In this document: positions 24,673 to 33,251 of the stretch, in pieces | Layout of the letters: every line of letters begins with the position of its first letter | Numbering within the stretch: position 1 is the first letter of the stretch | Assembly (NCBI GenBank): GCA_964496475.1 | Contig: CAZBZS010000001.1 | Location: 1-64,000, forward strand | Direction of reading: 5' to 3' | Length of the DNA: 64,000 nucleotides | Origin: JASLPR01 sp964496475 | Lineage (GTDB): Bacteria; Chloroflexota; UBA11872; VXNJ01 | Program-made: the position numbers and the translations under genes | Notes under the pieces: generated by a model | Database searches by the model: none | Told to the model about the DNA's origin: nothing | What the model saw: only the letters and a program-made list of their open reading frames with translations

Positions 24673-26227
24673 CGGCCGCGCCGGCCTCGGTTAGATCGGC
24701 GCCGAGGTAGATGGTGATGATTTCGACATCAACGATATCGGCCTCGTCCGCTAGCCGACGCACGACGTCGGCGGCGGTGTCGGCGGCGGTAGTGAGGCGA
24801 TCGTCGAGCAGGCCGATGTACTGCCCGGCGCTGGTCTTCACGCTATCGATATCGGAGTCGCGCACAGCGCGGGCTACTTCCAGCACCACCAGCTCGGCCG
24901 CGGCGATCTGCATAGACTCGCAGTTTTGTTCAAAGCTGGCGACGGGATTGAACGCAAGCGCCGCGGAGACTCCCTGGGGGACGGTGATCGACTCGATAAC
25001 GCGAACGGTCTTCGAGGAGGACTCCGCGGCCTGGCGGGCGGCCATGACGATGTTGGAATTGTTAGGCAAGACCACGACTTCATCACCAGGGCACTGGCCG
25101 ATGGCTTCGATAATTTGGGCCGTGCTCGGGTTCATCGTCTGACCGCCCTCCACCACCGCCGCGCCAAGGCTGCGGAATATCTCGGCGAAGCCGGAGCCGG
25201 GCGCGACAGCGACGAGATTCGCGCGCGGAGAGAGGGAGTCTTCGACCGGAGAATCGACCTTCTCGAAGTGGTCGGCCTGCTGGATCTGCATATTCTCAAT
25301 GGAGATGTGGCTCAGTTTGCCGAAGCCGACTGCGTAATTGAGGACGTCGCCGGGAGTCTCCGTATGGCAGTGGACGCGCACCATGTCCTGGCCGCCGACG
25401 ACGATGGTTGAATCGGTACACCCGTCGATAAAGCATCGGAGCTCGGGCACGTCCAGTCCGGCGCCCTCGATGATGAACTGGGTACAGTAGCCCTGCTCGT
25501 CGGCGGCGTGCTCCTCGGCGTAGGCGGCGAAGACCTGCTCGGCACGCTGGACGTTGGTCTGGACGGTGATTTCCTCACCGCGAGAGTATTTGAGGAAACC
25601 GTCCAGAATTATGTAAAGTCCCTGGCCACCAGCATCGACTACTCCGGCCTCCTTGAGAACGGCAAGACGGTTGGGAGTGTCTTCGACCGAGCGTTCGGCT
25701 GCGGCGACTGCGGCGGCGATGACGCCGTCAATCGTCTCGACGTTTTTCTTGGTGGCATCCACTGCGGCGACGCCGGCGTGGCGAGCGACGGTGAGGATCG
25801 TGCCCTCGACGGGCTCGGTGATGGACTCGTATGCGACCTCATAGCCCTTCACCAGACAGCGAGAGAAGTCCTCGGGGGAAAACTCCTCCAGACCTTCGAG
25901 TCCGATAGCCATGCCGCGAATGATCTGGGAGAGGATGACGCCGGAATTGCCGCGAGCACCCATCAGCGCGCCACTGGCGGCGGCGGCGGCCACTTCACCC
26001 GCCTTATCGACCCGGCGGACCTGAATTTCCTTGAGCGCGGCCTGCATGGTCAAAAGCATGTTCGTGCCAGTGTCGCCGTCGGGGACGGGGAAGACGTTCA
26101 AACGATCTACCGCCTCGCTGTTGGCCCTAAGCCAGGCGACGCTGTGCTCGAAGCCGTGGTGGAGGCTCAGACCGGTCCGGAGGCGGTCGTCTACCCCGGC
26201 AGTGGAATGCTGCGTGGATTCGGCCAT
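24575..26227 (-). CDS. fakA: fatty acid kinase catalytic subunit FakA-like (DhaL plus DegV-like domains)
   Basis: Phosphorylates fatty acids bound to FakB proteins so that exogenous fatty acids can enter phospholipids (known for the family). It has 550 residues from ATG 26227, chosen for GGGAG 6 bp upstream. Residues about 15-205 form the DhaL/DAK2 domain with the metal-binding NVFPVPDGDTGTNMLLTM. The middle and C-terminus (about 320-550) form the DegV-like domain (VVVLPNNSNIVMAARQAAE). No FakB is in the window. It heads the long operon that includes fabD and fabG. Confidence 0.9.
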   Translation of the reverse strand: MAESTQHSTAGVDDRLRTGLSLHHGFEHSVAWLRANSEAVDRLNVFPVPDGDTGTNMLLTMQAALKEIQVRRVDKAGEVAAAAASGALMGARGNSGVILSQIIRGMAIGLEGLEEFSPEDFSRCLVKGYEVAYESITEPVEGTILTVARHAGVAAVDATKKNVETIDGVIAAAVAAAERSVEDTPNRLAVLKEAGVVDAGGQGLYIILDGFLKYSRGEEITVQTNVQRAEQVFAAYAEEHAADEQGYCTQFIIEGAGLDVPELRCFIDGCTDSTIVVGGQDMVRVHCHTETPGDVLNYAVGFGKLSHISIENMQIQQADHFEKVDSPVEDSLSPRANLVAVAPGSGFAEIFRSLGAAVVEGGQTMNPSTAQIIEAIGQCPGDEVVVLPNNSNIVMAARQAAESSSKTVRVIESITVPQGVSAALAFNPVASFEQNCESMQIAAAELVVLEVARAVRDSDIDSVKTSAGQYIGLLDDRLTTAADTAADVVRRLADEADIVDVEIITIYLGADLTEAGAADVIDALQSAFAEAEIEVVAGGQAHYDYIISLE

Positions 26228-26290
26228 GTCGCTCCCAGCGCCTGTCATCGGCGACGAACTCCCCCCGGGCGAGAGTGGTTCCCGCCTTGT

Positions 26291-26304
26291 TATACTTTAG
26301 TATC
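26291..26304. promoter_or_regulatory. AT-rich inverted repeat in the fakA/rpmB divergent spacer
   Basis: TATACTTTAGTATC is a near-perfect inverted repeat (5 of 6 arm bases) in the 128 bp between divergent fakA and rpmB. The plus-strand TATACT could serve as -10 for rpmB, about 60 bp upstream of its ATG, and the other arm for fakA. No good -35 boxes are present. Confidence 0.35.
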
Positions 26305-26355
26305 ACTCAGGCCGGGGCACATAAGTCCGGCGATAGCCCCTGGAGCAAAAATTCG

Positions 26356-26595
26356 ATGGCAAAGTGCGACCTCTGCGGCAAAGGACGACAGTTCGGCCGC
26401 CACATCCGCCATAAAGCTACGGGAAAGTGGGCCCTGCGCGCGCCCAAGCGGCCCCGATCCTGGGCGGCGAACGTGCAACGTAAACGCCTGGAAATAGACG
26501 GACGGCGTCAAATGGTGAACATCTGTACCCGCTGCCTGCGGACGATGCACAAGGTGGAGAGGGTCAAGAAAACCCGCGAGTTAGAAGTAGCCTAA
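26356..26595 (+). CDS. rpmB: 50S ribosomal protein L28
   Basis: Ribosomal protein of 79 residues. It opens with MAKCDLCGKGRQFGRHIRHK and has two CxxC pairs (CDLC and CTRC), the zinc-binding form. Typical L28 core: RPRSWAANVQRKRLEIDG. ATG 26356 is preferred to an upstream start because it gives the exact family N-terminus, with GGAG 10 bp upstream. It is transcribed divergently from fakA, as rpmB is next to yloU/fakA in Firmicutes. Confidence 0.96.
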   Translation: MAKCDLCGKGRQFGRHIRHKATGKWALRAPKRPRSWAANVQRKRLEIDGRRQMVNICTRCLRTMHKVERVKKTRELEVA

Positions 26596-26601
26596 GCCCC
26601 G

Positions 26602-26620
26602 CCAGCCAAGCTGGTTTTTT
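26602..26620 (+). terminator. rho-independent terminator after rpmB
   Basis: CCAGC and GCTGG arms (26602-26606 and 26610-26614) around a CAA loop, followed directly by six Ts. The stem is short at 5 bp but the position, 7 bp after the rpmB stop, is right. Confidence 0.55.
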
Positions 26621-26708
26621 CGCCTGACTCCGCCAGCTTCTTCTGAATCCTCTTCTCGCGGCTCTGGCTACGCTGGTCTTTACCGAATAGAGCGGTCCCC
26701 GCTCTGGG

Positions 26709-27377
26709 TTAACGGCTTTGGGACGTGGCCAGGCGCCTGAGCTCGGCGATGGCAGTGGCGACGCCGTCAGGATGGCGGAAGACGGCGGTTCCGGCGACGA
26801 AGGTATCAGCTCCGGCGGCGGCGGCGGTGGCGATCGTGCCGGCCGATATGCCGCCATCTACCTGAAGCATGATGTCATGGGCGCCTTCGCGGATACCGGC
26901 AGCCAGGGTCTCGACTTTTGACATCATGGACTCCATGAATGATTGTCCGCCCGCGCCAGGTTCGACGGTCATTACCAGTACGAGGCCCAGATTGGGAAGC
27001 AAGTCCAGCAGCGGCTCCACCGGAGTGCCTGGCTTGACGGAGACGCCGGCCTTAATGCCCAAAGCGTTGATCTTGCCGATCAAGGGGGCCGGGTCGTCTA
27101 CGGCCTCCAGGTGGAAGGTGATGATCGCCGGTTCTAGCGGGGCGAAGAGGTCCAGCTGGGCGGAGGGATCAACGACCATTAGGTGTACGTCTAGGGGAAC
27201 GTCGGTGTGCCGTTTGACGGTGGCTACGAGTTCGTGGCCGTAACTGATAGCCGGAACGAAGGCGCCATCCATGATGTCGCAGTGCATGAGATCGGCGCCA
27301 CCAGCGGCGGCGACGTCGACTTCCTCGCCGAGCCGGACGAAATCGGCGGCTAGGAGTGAGGGAGCTACCCGGATCAC
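26709..27377 (-). CDS. rpe: ribulose-phosphate 3-epimerase
   Basis: Interconverts ribulose-5-phosphate and xylulose-5-phosphate in the pentose phosphate pathway, 222 residues. TIM-barrel signatures: PSLLAADFVRLGEEV, the metal-binding MHCDIMDGAFVP and DVHLMVVDP, and the phosphate loop QVDGGISAGTIATAAAAGAD. Its start overlaps the end of rlmN by 4 bp. Confidence 0.96.
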   Translation of the reverse strand: MIRVAPSLLAADFVRLGEEVDVAAAGGADLMHCDIMDGAFVPAISYGHELVATVKRHTDVPLDVHLMVVDPSAQLDLFAPLEPAIITFHLEAVDDPAPLIGKINALGIKAGVSVKPGTPVEPLLDLLPNLGLVLVMTVEPGAGGQSFMESMMSKVETLAAGIREGAHDIMLQVDGGISAGTIATAAAAGADTFVAGTAVFRHPDGVATAIAELRRLATSQSR

Positions 27378-28480
27378 GAACGCATTCCTTTCGCCGATGA
27401 AGACGCACCAGAAGTGGACGCGGCACCCGCGAGCTGACCGCAGGCGGCGGCGATGTCGCGTCCGCGGGGTTTGCGAACGGTGACCGGGATACAGCGAGCC
27501 TCCAGCGTCTCCCGAAATTTCGCCGTGCGGCCCGGCGGGGCGGGGCGGTAATCCAGACCGTCGACGGGATTGTACGGGATCAGATTGACGTGGCAGAGCT
27601 GGCCTTTGAGCAAGGAGCAGAGCCGGCGGGCCTGGTCGGCGGAGTCGTTGACATCGCGTAGCAGCACGTATTCGTACGTCACGCGGCGGCCGGTGGATTC
27701 CTGATAGGAGACGGAGTCACGCATTAAATCGACCAGTGGCAATCCGCGACTGGGGGGAACGAGGCGACGTCGGAGTTCATCTTCAGCGGCATGAAGGGAG
27801 ATCGCGAGCCCGACCTGCCAGGGCCAGAGAGCGAGTCGGGCAATGCGGCCGGGCAGTCCGATGGTAGAGACGGTGATCCGTCGGGCGCCGAAGCCCGCGT
27901 ACTCCTGGGCGACGAGCCGGGCGACCGCCGACTCGACATTATCGAAATTTGCCAGGGGCTCGCCCATGCCCATGAAGATAACGGATTCGAGTTCGCCCCC
28001 AAGCCGGCGAGCCTGGCGGCGACCGTGGAGGAACTGGTCGACGATCTCCCCGGCGGTAAGGTTTCGGATCAGCCCGAGCGTCCCGGTGGCGCAGAACGGA
28101 CAACCCATTCCGCAACCGGATTGTGAGCTTATGCACAGCGCGAAGCCGCTCTTGCGCGGCAGCAAGACGGCCTCAACGGGGACGCCGTCGCCGGCGGACA
28201 ACAGGAATTTGTGGGTTTTGCCGTCAGTGGACCGTTGCACCGTGCCGACGGTCAGACTGTGGAGGGTGAATCGGGCGGCGAGTTCTCTCCGGAGCAAAGC
28301 CGGGAGGTTGGACATCTCGTTGAATCCGGCGGCGAGGTCGCGGTAAAGCCATCGCCGAACTTGGCCGGCGCGGTAGGCGGGATGGCCGGCGTCCCTGAGG
28401 AACGCAGCGAGCGCGCCGGTCCCGGTGTCGGTGAGAGGATCCGGCTGCCCGGAGACGAGGTTAGTTGCGTCTGCCGCCAA
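27374..28480 (-). CDS. rlmN: 23S rRNA (adenine2503-C2)-methyltransferase / tRNA A37 methylase
   Basis: Radical-SAM methyltransferase of 368 residues acting on 23S rRNA A2503 and some tRNAs. The [4Fe-4S] cysteines are 123, 127 and 130 in SGCGMGCPFCATG, and the second catalytic cysteine is in DIAAACGQL (about 347). MGMGEPLANFDNV and SLHAAEDELRRRLVP are typical. The TTG start is the first available and overlaps yugP by 20 bp. The tail after residue 350 is a Ser/Ala-rich extension. Confidence 0.95.
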   Translation of the reverse strand: MAADATNLVSGQPDPLTDTGTGALAAFLRDAGHPAYRAGQVRRWLYRDLAAGFNEMSNLPALLRRELAARFTLHSLTVGTVQRSTDGKTHKFLLSAGDGVPVEAVLLPRKSGFALCISSQSGCGMGCPFCATGTLGLIRNLTAGEIVDQFLHGRRQARRLGGELESVIFMGMGEPLANFDNVESAVARLVAQEYAGFGARRITVSTIGLPGRIARLALWPWQVGLAISLHAAEDELRRRLVPPSRGLPLVDLMRDSVSYQESTGRRVTYEYVLLRDVNDSADQARRLCSLLKGQLCHVNLIPYNPVDGLDYRPAPPGRTAKFRETLEARCIPVTVRKPRGRDIAAACGQLAGAASTSGASSSAKGMRS

Positions 28481-29165
28481 GCGCGGCCGCCCAGTAAATA
28501 ATGTTCATCAATGCGGCGGCCATGGCGGCGACGTATGTGAGGGCCGCCGCGTCCAGAACCTTCTTAGCTCCGCCGATCTCGACGTTGTTTACGATCCCGT
28601 TCGCCTGGAGAAGCTGGAGCGCGCGGCGTGAGGCGTCGTATTCGACCGGCAGAGTTATGAGAGTGAAGACGAAGGCCGCCGAGTAGAGGACGAGGCCAAT
28701 CCAGGCGATGGCGAGGCCGAAGGCATTGCCAGACAACATCGCGAGCACAAGCCCGCCCATGAGGAGGAAGCTCCCGAGCCTGGTGCTGATGTTGGCAGTG
28801 GGCACAAAGGCCGTGCGCATCGCCAGGAACGGGTAACGAATCTGGTCCTGGATGGCATGGCCGGCCTCATGCGCGACGATGGCCAGCGCCGCGAGTGAGT
28901 CGCTGTCGTGGACGCCCTCGGACAGGCGTAGGATCTTCTCGCGTGGGTCGTAGTGGTCGGTCATTTTGCCTTTGATACGCTCGATTTCAACATCCCGTAG
29001 GCCGACGGATCGCAGCAGGCGGATGGCGGCAATGTTGCCGGTCATCCCGGCGGTGGTGGGGATCTTGGAAAACTCTCGGTAGGTGCTGCGGACCCGGTTC
29101 TGGGCCCAGAAGGCGAAAATTATCGCCGGGACGATAAAGAGCAAGAACGTCGGGCTGAAAAACAA
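28461..29165 (-). CDS. YugP-type membrane zinc metallopeptidase
   Basis: Membrane protease of the YugP family (DUF2227-like neutral zinc metallopeptidases), 234 residues. The zinc motif HEAGH is at 99-103 (IVAHEAGHAIQDQ). There are an N-terminal membrane helix and three or four more after residue 110. LPVEYDASRRALQLL is a strong family signature. Substrate unknown. It occupies the place between fmt and rlmN where Firmicutes usually carry rsmB. Confidence 0.9.
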   Translation of the reverse strand: MFFSPTFLLFIVPAIIFAFWAQNRVRSTYREFSKIPTTAGMTGNIAAIRLLRSVGLRDVEIERIKGKMTDHYDPREKILRLSEGVHDSDSLAALAIVAHEAGHAIQDQIRYPFLAMRTAFVPTANISTRLGSFLLMGGLVLAMLSGNAFGLAIAWIGLVLYSAAFVFTLITLPVEYDASRRALQLLQANGIVNNVEIGGAKKVLDAAALTYVAAMAAALMNIIYWAAALGGRRN

Positions 29166-29340
29166 CGTGTGGCCTCAAATTCGGTTGCGTCCCCGGCGGG
29201 GCGGCAACATTCGGTGCTTTCTTCGTCGTGGCAGCGACCGCCCCGATCCCGTCCGGGATTCGAGCCGGGCGACTTCACCCAATCCTACCAAGGACCGGCA
29301 AGTTTCAAGCCGAATATCGCGCTGGCTGTGCGGGATGTTC

Positions 29341-30270
29341 CTACGGGCCCCAGCGGCGATCCAGGAGGGAGCCGTAGCCCAGCAGGAACTCGGCGACGGG
29401 CATGGGGTTGCGGCCTTCGGGCTGGATTTCGAGAATTTCCAGGCAGCCCGCGCCGCAGGCGACCAGGAGCTGTCCGTCGATGAGGGCGGGGGAGCCCGGG
29501 GCCGCTTCGATGGTCTCGGGGCGAGGCCGACAATTGAGAATCTTGAGCAGCCGGTTTCCGGCGGTGGTGCGGGTGCCGGGCCAGGGCACGTGGGCGCGAT
29601 AGCGGTTGTAGATGGTGGACGCGGGCTGGGACCAGTCGATGTCTGCGTCGTCGCGAGTGAGCGGGTCGGCCATGGTGACAAGGGATTCGTCCTGCCGGAC
29701 CGGTTCGAGCCCCCCGGACTCGATTTTGTCGAGGGTTTTGACCATCAGTTCGGCGCCGACGGCGGCCAGTCGGGCGGATATCTCCGGGGCGGTTTCGTGG
29801 TGCCCAATCCCTACGGAATGGCTGGCGTAGACGGGGCCGCAGTCCCAGCCTTCCTCGGTGAGCAGAACGCTGACACCGGTGCGGTCCTCGCCGGCGGCGA
29901 TCGCAGCCTGGGCCGGCGAGGCGCCGCGGTAGCGCGGCAGCAGGGACGGGTGCAGATTGAGCACGCCGTGGGGTGCAAGGTCGAGGATTCCAGACTTCAA
30001 CAGGCGGCCGTAGGCTGCAGTCACCAAGACATCTGGATCGGTCGCCCGAATCATGGCCAGCGCCCGGTCGCTGTTGACGTTCCGGGGTTGGACGCAGGGC
30101 AGTTCCAGCTCGGTGGCGGCCAGGTAGACGGCGGGTGGAGACATCACCTTGCGGCGGCCCACCGGCCGGGACGGCCGGGTTACGATGAGGACTACTTCAT
30201 GCTTGGATTCGTTCAGGGCACGCAGCGCCGGTACCGCGAAGTCCGGTGTGCCCAAGAATACGACTTTCAC
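29341..30270 (-). CDS. fmt: methionyl-tRNA formyltransferase
   Basis: Formylates initiator Met-tRNA, 309 residues. N-terminal MKVVFLGTPDFAVPALRAL and the catalytic LHPSLLPRYRGASPAQAAI are complete, followed by the OB-fold tRNA-binding C-domain. It starts overlapping the end of def by 4 bp. The pair def-fmt adds and later removes the formyl group. The 175 bp between its end and yugP hold no gene. Confidence 0.96.
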   Translation of the reverse strand: MKVVFLGTPDFAVPALRALNESKHEVVLIVTRPSRPVGRRKVMSPPAVYLAATELELPCVQPRNVNSDRALAMIRATDPDVLVTAAYGRLLKSGILDLAPHGVLNLHPSLLPRYRGASPAQAAIAAGEDRTGVSVLLTEEGWDCGPVYASHSVGIGHHETAPEISARLAAVGAELMVKTLDKIESGGLEPVRQDESLVTMADPLTRDDADIDWSQPASTIYNRYRAHVPWPGTRTTAGNRLLKILNCRPRPETIEAAPGSPALIDGQLLVACGAGCLEILEIQPEGRNPMPVAEFLLGYGSLLDRRWGP

Positions 30271-30767
30271 GCCGGGGTCGGAGACCCTTTGGCTGACGGC
30301 TCGGGCGGGGCGAACCGCAACTCGGCTCCCTCGACGAGTTTGTCCGTGTAGAGAATGCCATGAAGGTGGTCTATTTCGTGCTGTAGGGCGCGAGCGAGCA
30401 GGCCCCCGGCTTTGCGGCGAAATTTCTTGCCGTGGCGGTCCAGACCCTGGACGGTGACCTGCTCGGGGCGGGCGACCGGGCCGTAGTAGTAGGGCAGGCT
30501 GAGGCAGCCTTCCTCGGCGATCTCTTCGCCCGAAGAGCGGACGATCTCCGGGTTGACCAGTTGAAGCAGGTCGTCACCGACGCGGACGACTATCAGGCGC
30601 AGGGGCTTGCCGATCTGCGGCCCGGAAAGGCCGAGGCCGTTGGCAGCGTCCATGGATTCAGTCATGTCGTCAAGCAGGCGGCGGGTGGATTTGTCGACGC
30701 ATCGCACGCGGCTGCAAACACGGCGGAGCATGGGGTCCTGGGCCGGGAGGATGGGGAGGACGCTCAT
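30267..30767 (-). CDS. def: peptide deformylase
   Basis: Metalloenzyme that removes the N-formyl group from new proteins, 166 residues. Motif 2 is EEGCLSLP (Cys88) and motif 3 QHEIDHLHG (His130, Glu131, His134), so the metal site is complete. Motif 1 reads GLGLSGPQ rather than the usual GxGxAAPQ: the two alanines are Ser-Gly while Gln51 is kept. Between priA (3 bp) and fmt (overlap). Confidence 0.94.
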   Translation of the reverse strand: MSVLPILPAQDPMLRRVCSRVRCVDKSTRRLLDDMTESMDAANGLGLSGPQIGKPLRLIVVRVGDDLLQLVNPEIVRSSGEEIAEEGCLSLPYYYGPVARPEQVTVQGLDRHGKKFRRKAGGLLARALQHEIDHLHGILYTDKLVEGAELRFAPPEPSAKGSPTPA

Positions 30768-30770
30768 GGG

Positions 30771-33251
30771 TCAGACCAGATCGACCGGATCTACATCGAC
30801 GGTCCAGCCCCGGTGTGGCACGGCGAGCAGGCGGGTCACCTGCTCGTCGGGACCGTACGCCAGGATGTGCCAGCGGTAGGCGCCGCGCTCGCGGGCGCGG
30901 AAGCACAGGGCCGGTCCCATCAGTTGCACGCTGCTATCGCGATCCTCCGCCAACACGCCATTGAGCGCTTCGGCCAGGCGGAGAGCCTCGGTGCGGGCGT
31001 TGGCGGCATCGCGATGAGTGTAGATGAAGCGGGCGAGTCGGGTGAACGGAGGGAAGTCGTGCTCCTGGCGAATGGCGATTTCCGAGCGGTAGAACTTAAG
31101 GTAGCTGCCGATTCGGGTCGCCTCGATGGCGTGATGGTCCGGCATGAGCGATTGCACGACCATGCGGCCTTCCAGCTCTCCGCCGAGGACGGCCTGCCGG
31201 AGGCGCATGAGCTGCTGGAACACCCGTTCCGGGGCGGTGAAGTCCGGGAAGGTGAGGCCGATATCGGCCTGGACGATACCGAGGAAATCGGCCTTGAGCG
31301 TGGCCTCGACGCCGAACAAGAGGGAGGTGCCGACCAGAACGCGGATTGCGCCGCGTCGGAAACCCTCGGACACGGCTTGCACCTTTTCGAGCGGGAGGTT
31401 GCTGTCGATGCGATCTACGCGCTCAAGCGGCAGCAGCGCCCGCAGGGCCCCGAGGACGGACTCGGTGCCGTGTCCCCAGAGTCGCAGCCGCCCGGCGCCA
31501 CATTTCGGGCAACGGCGCGGGGCAGGCTGTCGGTGATTGCAGGAGTGGCAAACCAGACTCTCGATGGAACGGTGCTGCACCAGGCGATTATCGCAATCGG
31601 GGCAGGTGAACACGAAGCCGCACTCCCGGCAGATGGTCATGGAAGCCGAGCCGCGGCGATTGACCAGCAGGACGGCCTTGCCGCCGTGCGCAAGGGTGTC
31701 TTTGAGCACGGTGAAGAATTCTTCGGAGAGCATGCCTCCGTGGCCCATGACAAGCGCGGTGCGCATGTCCACGATGCCCACGGTGCCGGTCGGACCGAGA
31801 GATCCCCAGCCGCGACCGACCTTCAAGCTCGTCTGGCGAAGGAGATCGTCGCTCTGCATCAGGATGAAGCGGTAGCGCTCGGATTCCACGTTGTAAAAAG
31901 TCTCGACCGCGGGAGTGGCGGTGCCGAGCACCACAGGGCAGAGGTGGGCGCGGCCCAGTTCGATGGCGGCATCGCGGGCCTGCACGCGGCCACCCGCCGC
32001 TTCTTTATAGGAACGGTCTTCCTCGCGATCGACTATGACCAAACCGAGACGGGTGAGGGGCGCGTACACCGCGGATCGGGGTCCGACATAGATGTCGATT
32101 TCCCCGGCACGCGCGGCGCGCCAGAGGCCGACGCGGCTGCCGGGGGTGCGGGCGTCTCCGCTGAACGCGACTTGCCCGCTGAGGGTGGCGGCGATCTGCT
32201 CGTAGAGCGCCCGGGCCTCACGTTCAGTGGGTGCCAGCACGAGAGCCTGACGCCGCGCGGCGAGAGTCTTTTCGATGGCCTGGACGTAGCTGGGAATGCG
32301 CCGGGTCGGGTCTCCAAGCAGGACGCAAACTCCGTGTCCGTCGCGATCGAGGAAGGTTTCCAGCGATCGCCAGTCGGCGCTGCCGGCCTCTCGCAGACCG
32401 GCGGTGGCCGGGGTGGCGGGGGTTGGCTCCGGAACCCGGTAGATATTTTCGATGCGCACGTGCCCGGCGCGCTGGATGGCCTTGAGGGAGGAGTGACCGG
32501 CCCCGGCGAGGGAAAGCAATTCCTTGACCGGTACGGGGCCAACGAGATTCGCCAGAGCCCGCAACAGGGCCCGCTGTTTCGGCGCCCGGGTCAGTTCGAC
32601 GATTGCCCGATCCACATCCTGCACCGACAGCAGCAGGCTAGCGCAGAGCGTGCCGCCGGCCGGCAACTCCAACTCCGTCCAGCGACGCAGCCAGCCATCG
32701 TTAACCATGCGGGGGAGCCCCTTAGCTGCGACGGTCTTGCCGATAGCCGCAGCGATCTCAGCGGTGGACATGGGGCCGTCCGCCCGAAGGCGGTCCAGCG
32801 CCCGGCGCTCAGCGGCCGTGAGAGCGGCGACGGCATGGGACGGCGCGCCTTCGCGGGGGACGTAGTAGAGGGTGATGTAACGGGCGATGTTGGCCGGAAG
32901 CAGATTCTCGACGGCCTCGGCCATGGAAGCACCGAACCGGCTGGCTACCCAACGGGCGAATTCAAGCCGTCGGTGATCCAGGAAAGGCGTGTCCCAGATG
33001 ATATCGAGGATGGGCTTGGGGTCGGCGACCGGGCACTGGTCGGCTCGGGTCATGACGACGCCGTGCAGGTGGCGTTTGCCGAATTCGACCAGAACGAGCT
33101 GGCCGGGCACGAGGCGGTCGTCGAGTGCCGGCGGGACGGCGTAATGGAACGTGCGGGCTCCACGGACCTCGGCGGCGCCGACGGCGACCTCGGCGAAGGG
33201 CGCGGCGCCGGCGGTCGGCGACTGGATGGGGGTCTCGGGCTCGGTGCTCAT
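30771..33251 (-). CDS. priA: primosomal protein PriA with degenerate helicase motifs
   Basis: Replication-restart protein of 826 residues. The N-terminal 3'-DNA-binding domain (TFHYAVPPALDDRLVPGQLV), the winged-helix region and the zinc domain with eight cysteines (541, 544, 550, 553, 568, 571, 581, 584) are intact. The helicase motifs are not: at the Walker A position stands LLGDPTRRIPSY (about 311-322) with no GKT, the DEEH box is DREED (408-412), and the motif VI QVAGRAGR region reads QQLMRLRQAVLGG (679-691). ATPase activity is therefore unlikely. Actinobacterial PriA proteins are known to have lost these motifs similarly. It keeps the family context priA-def-fmt. Likely a structural loader for restart. 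Confidence 0.92.
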   Translation of the reverse strand: MSTEPETPIQSPTAGAAPFAEVAVGAAEVRGARTFHYAVPPALDDRLVPGQLVLVEFGKRHLHGVVMTRADQCPVADPKPILDIIWDTPFLDHRRLEFARWVASRFGASMAEAVENLLPANIARYITLYYVPREGAPSHAVAALTAAERRALDRLRADGPMSTAEIAAAIGKTVAAKGLPRMVNDGWLRRWTELELPAGGTLCASLLLSVQDVDRAIVELTRAPKQRALLRALANLVGPVPVKELLSLAGAGHSSLKAIQRAGHVRIENIYRVPEPTPATPATAGLREAGSADWRSLETFLDRDGHGVCVLLGDPTRRIPSYVQAIEKTLAARRQALVLAPTEREARALYEQIAATLSGQVAFSGDARTPGSRVGLWRAARAGEIDIYVGPRSAVYAPLTRLGLVIVDREEDRSYKEAAGGRVQARDAAIELGRAHLCPVVLGTATPAVETFYNVESERYRFILMQSDDLLRQTSLKVGRGWGSLGPTGTVGIVDMRTALVMGHGGMLSEEFFTVLKDTLAHGGKAVLLVNRRGSASMTICRECGFVFTCPDCDNRLVQHRSIESLVCHSCNHRQPAPRRCPKCGAGRLRLWGHGTESVLGALRALLPLERVDRIDSNLPLEKVQAVSEGFRRGAIRVLVGTSLLFGVEATLKADFLGIVQADIGLTFPDFTAPERVFQQLMRLRQAVLGGELEGRMVVQSLMPDHHAIEATRIGSYLKFYRSEIAIRQEHDFPPFTRLARFIYTHRDAANARTEALRLAEALNGVLAEDRDSSVQLMGPALCFRARERGAYRWHILAYGPDEQVTRLLAVPHRGWTVDVDPVDLV

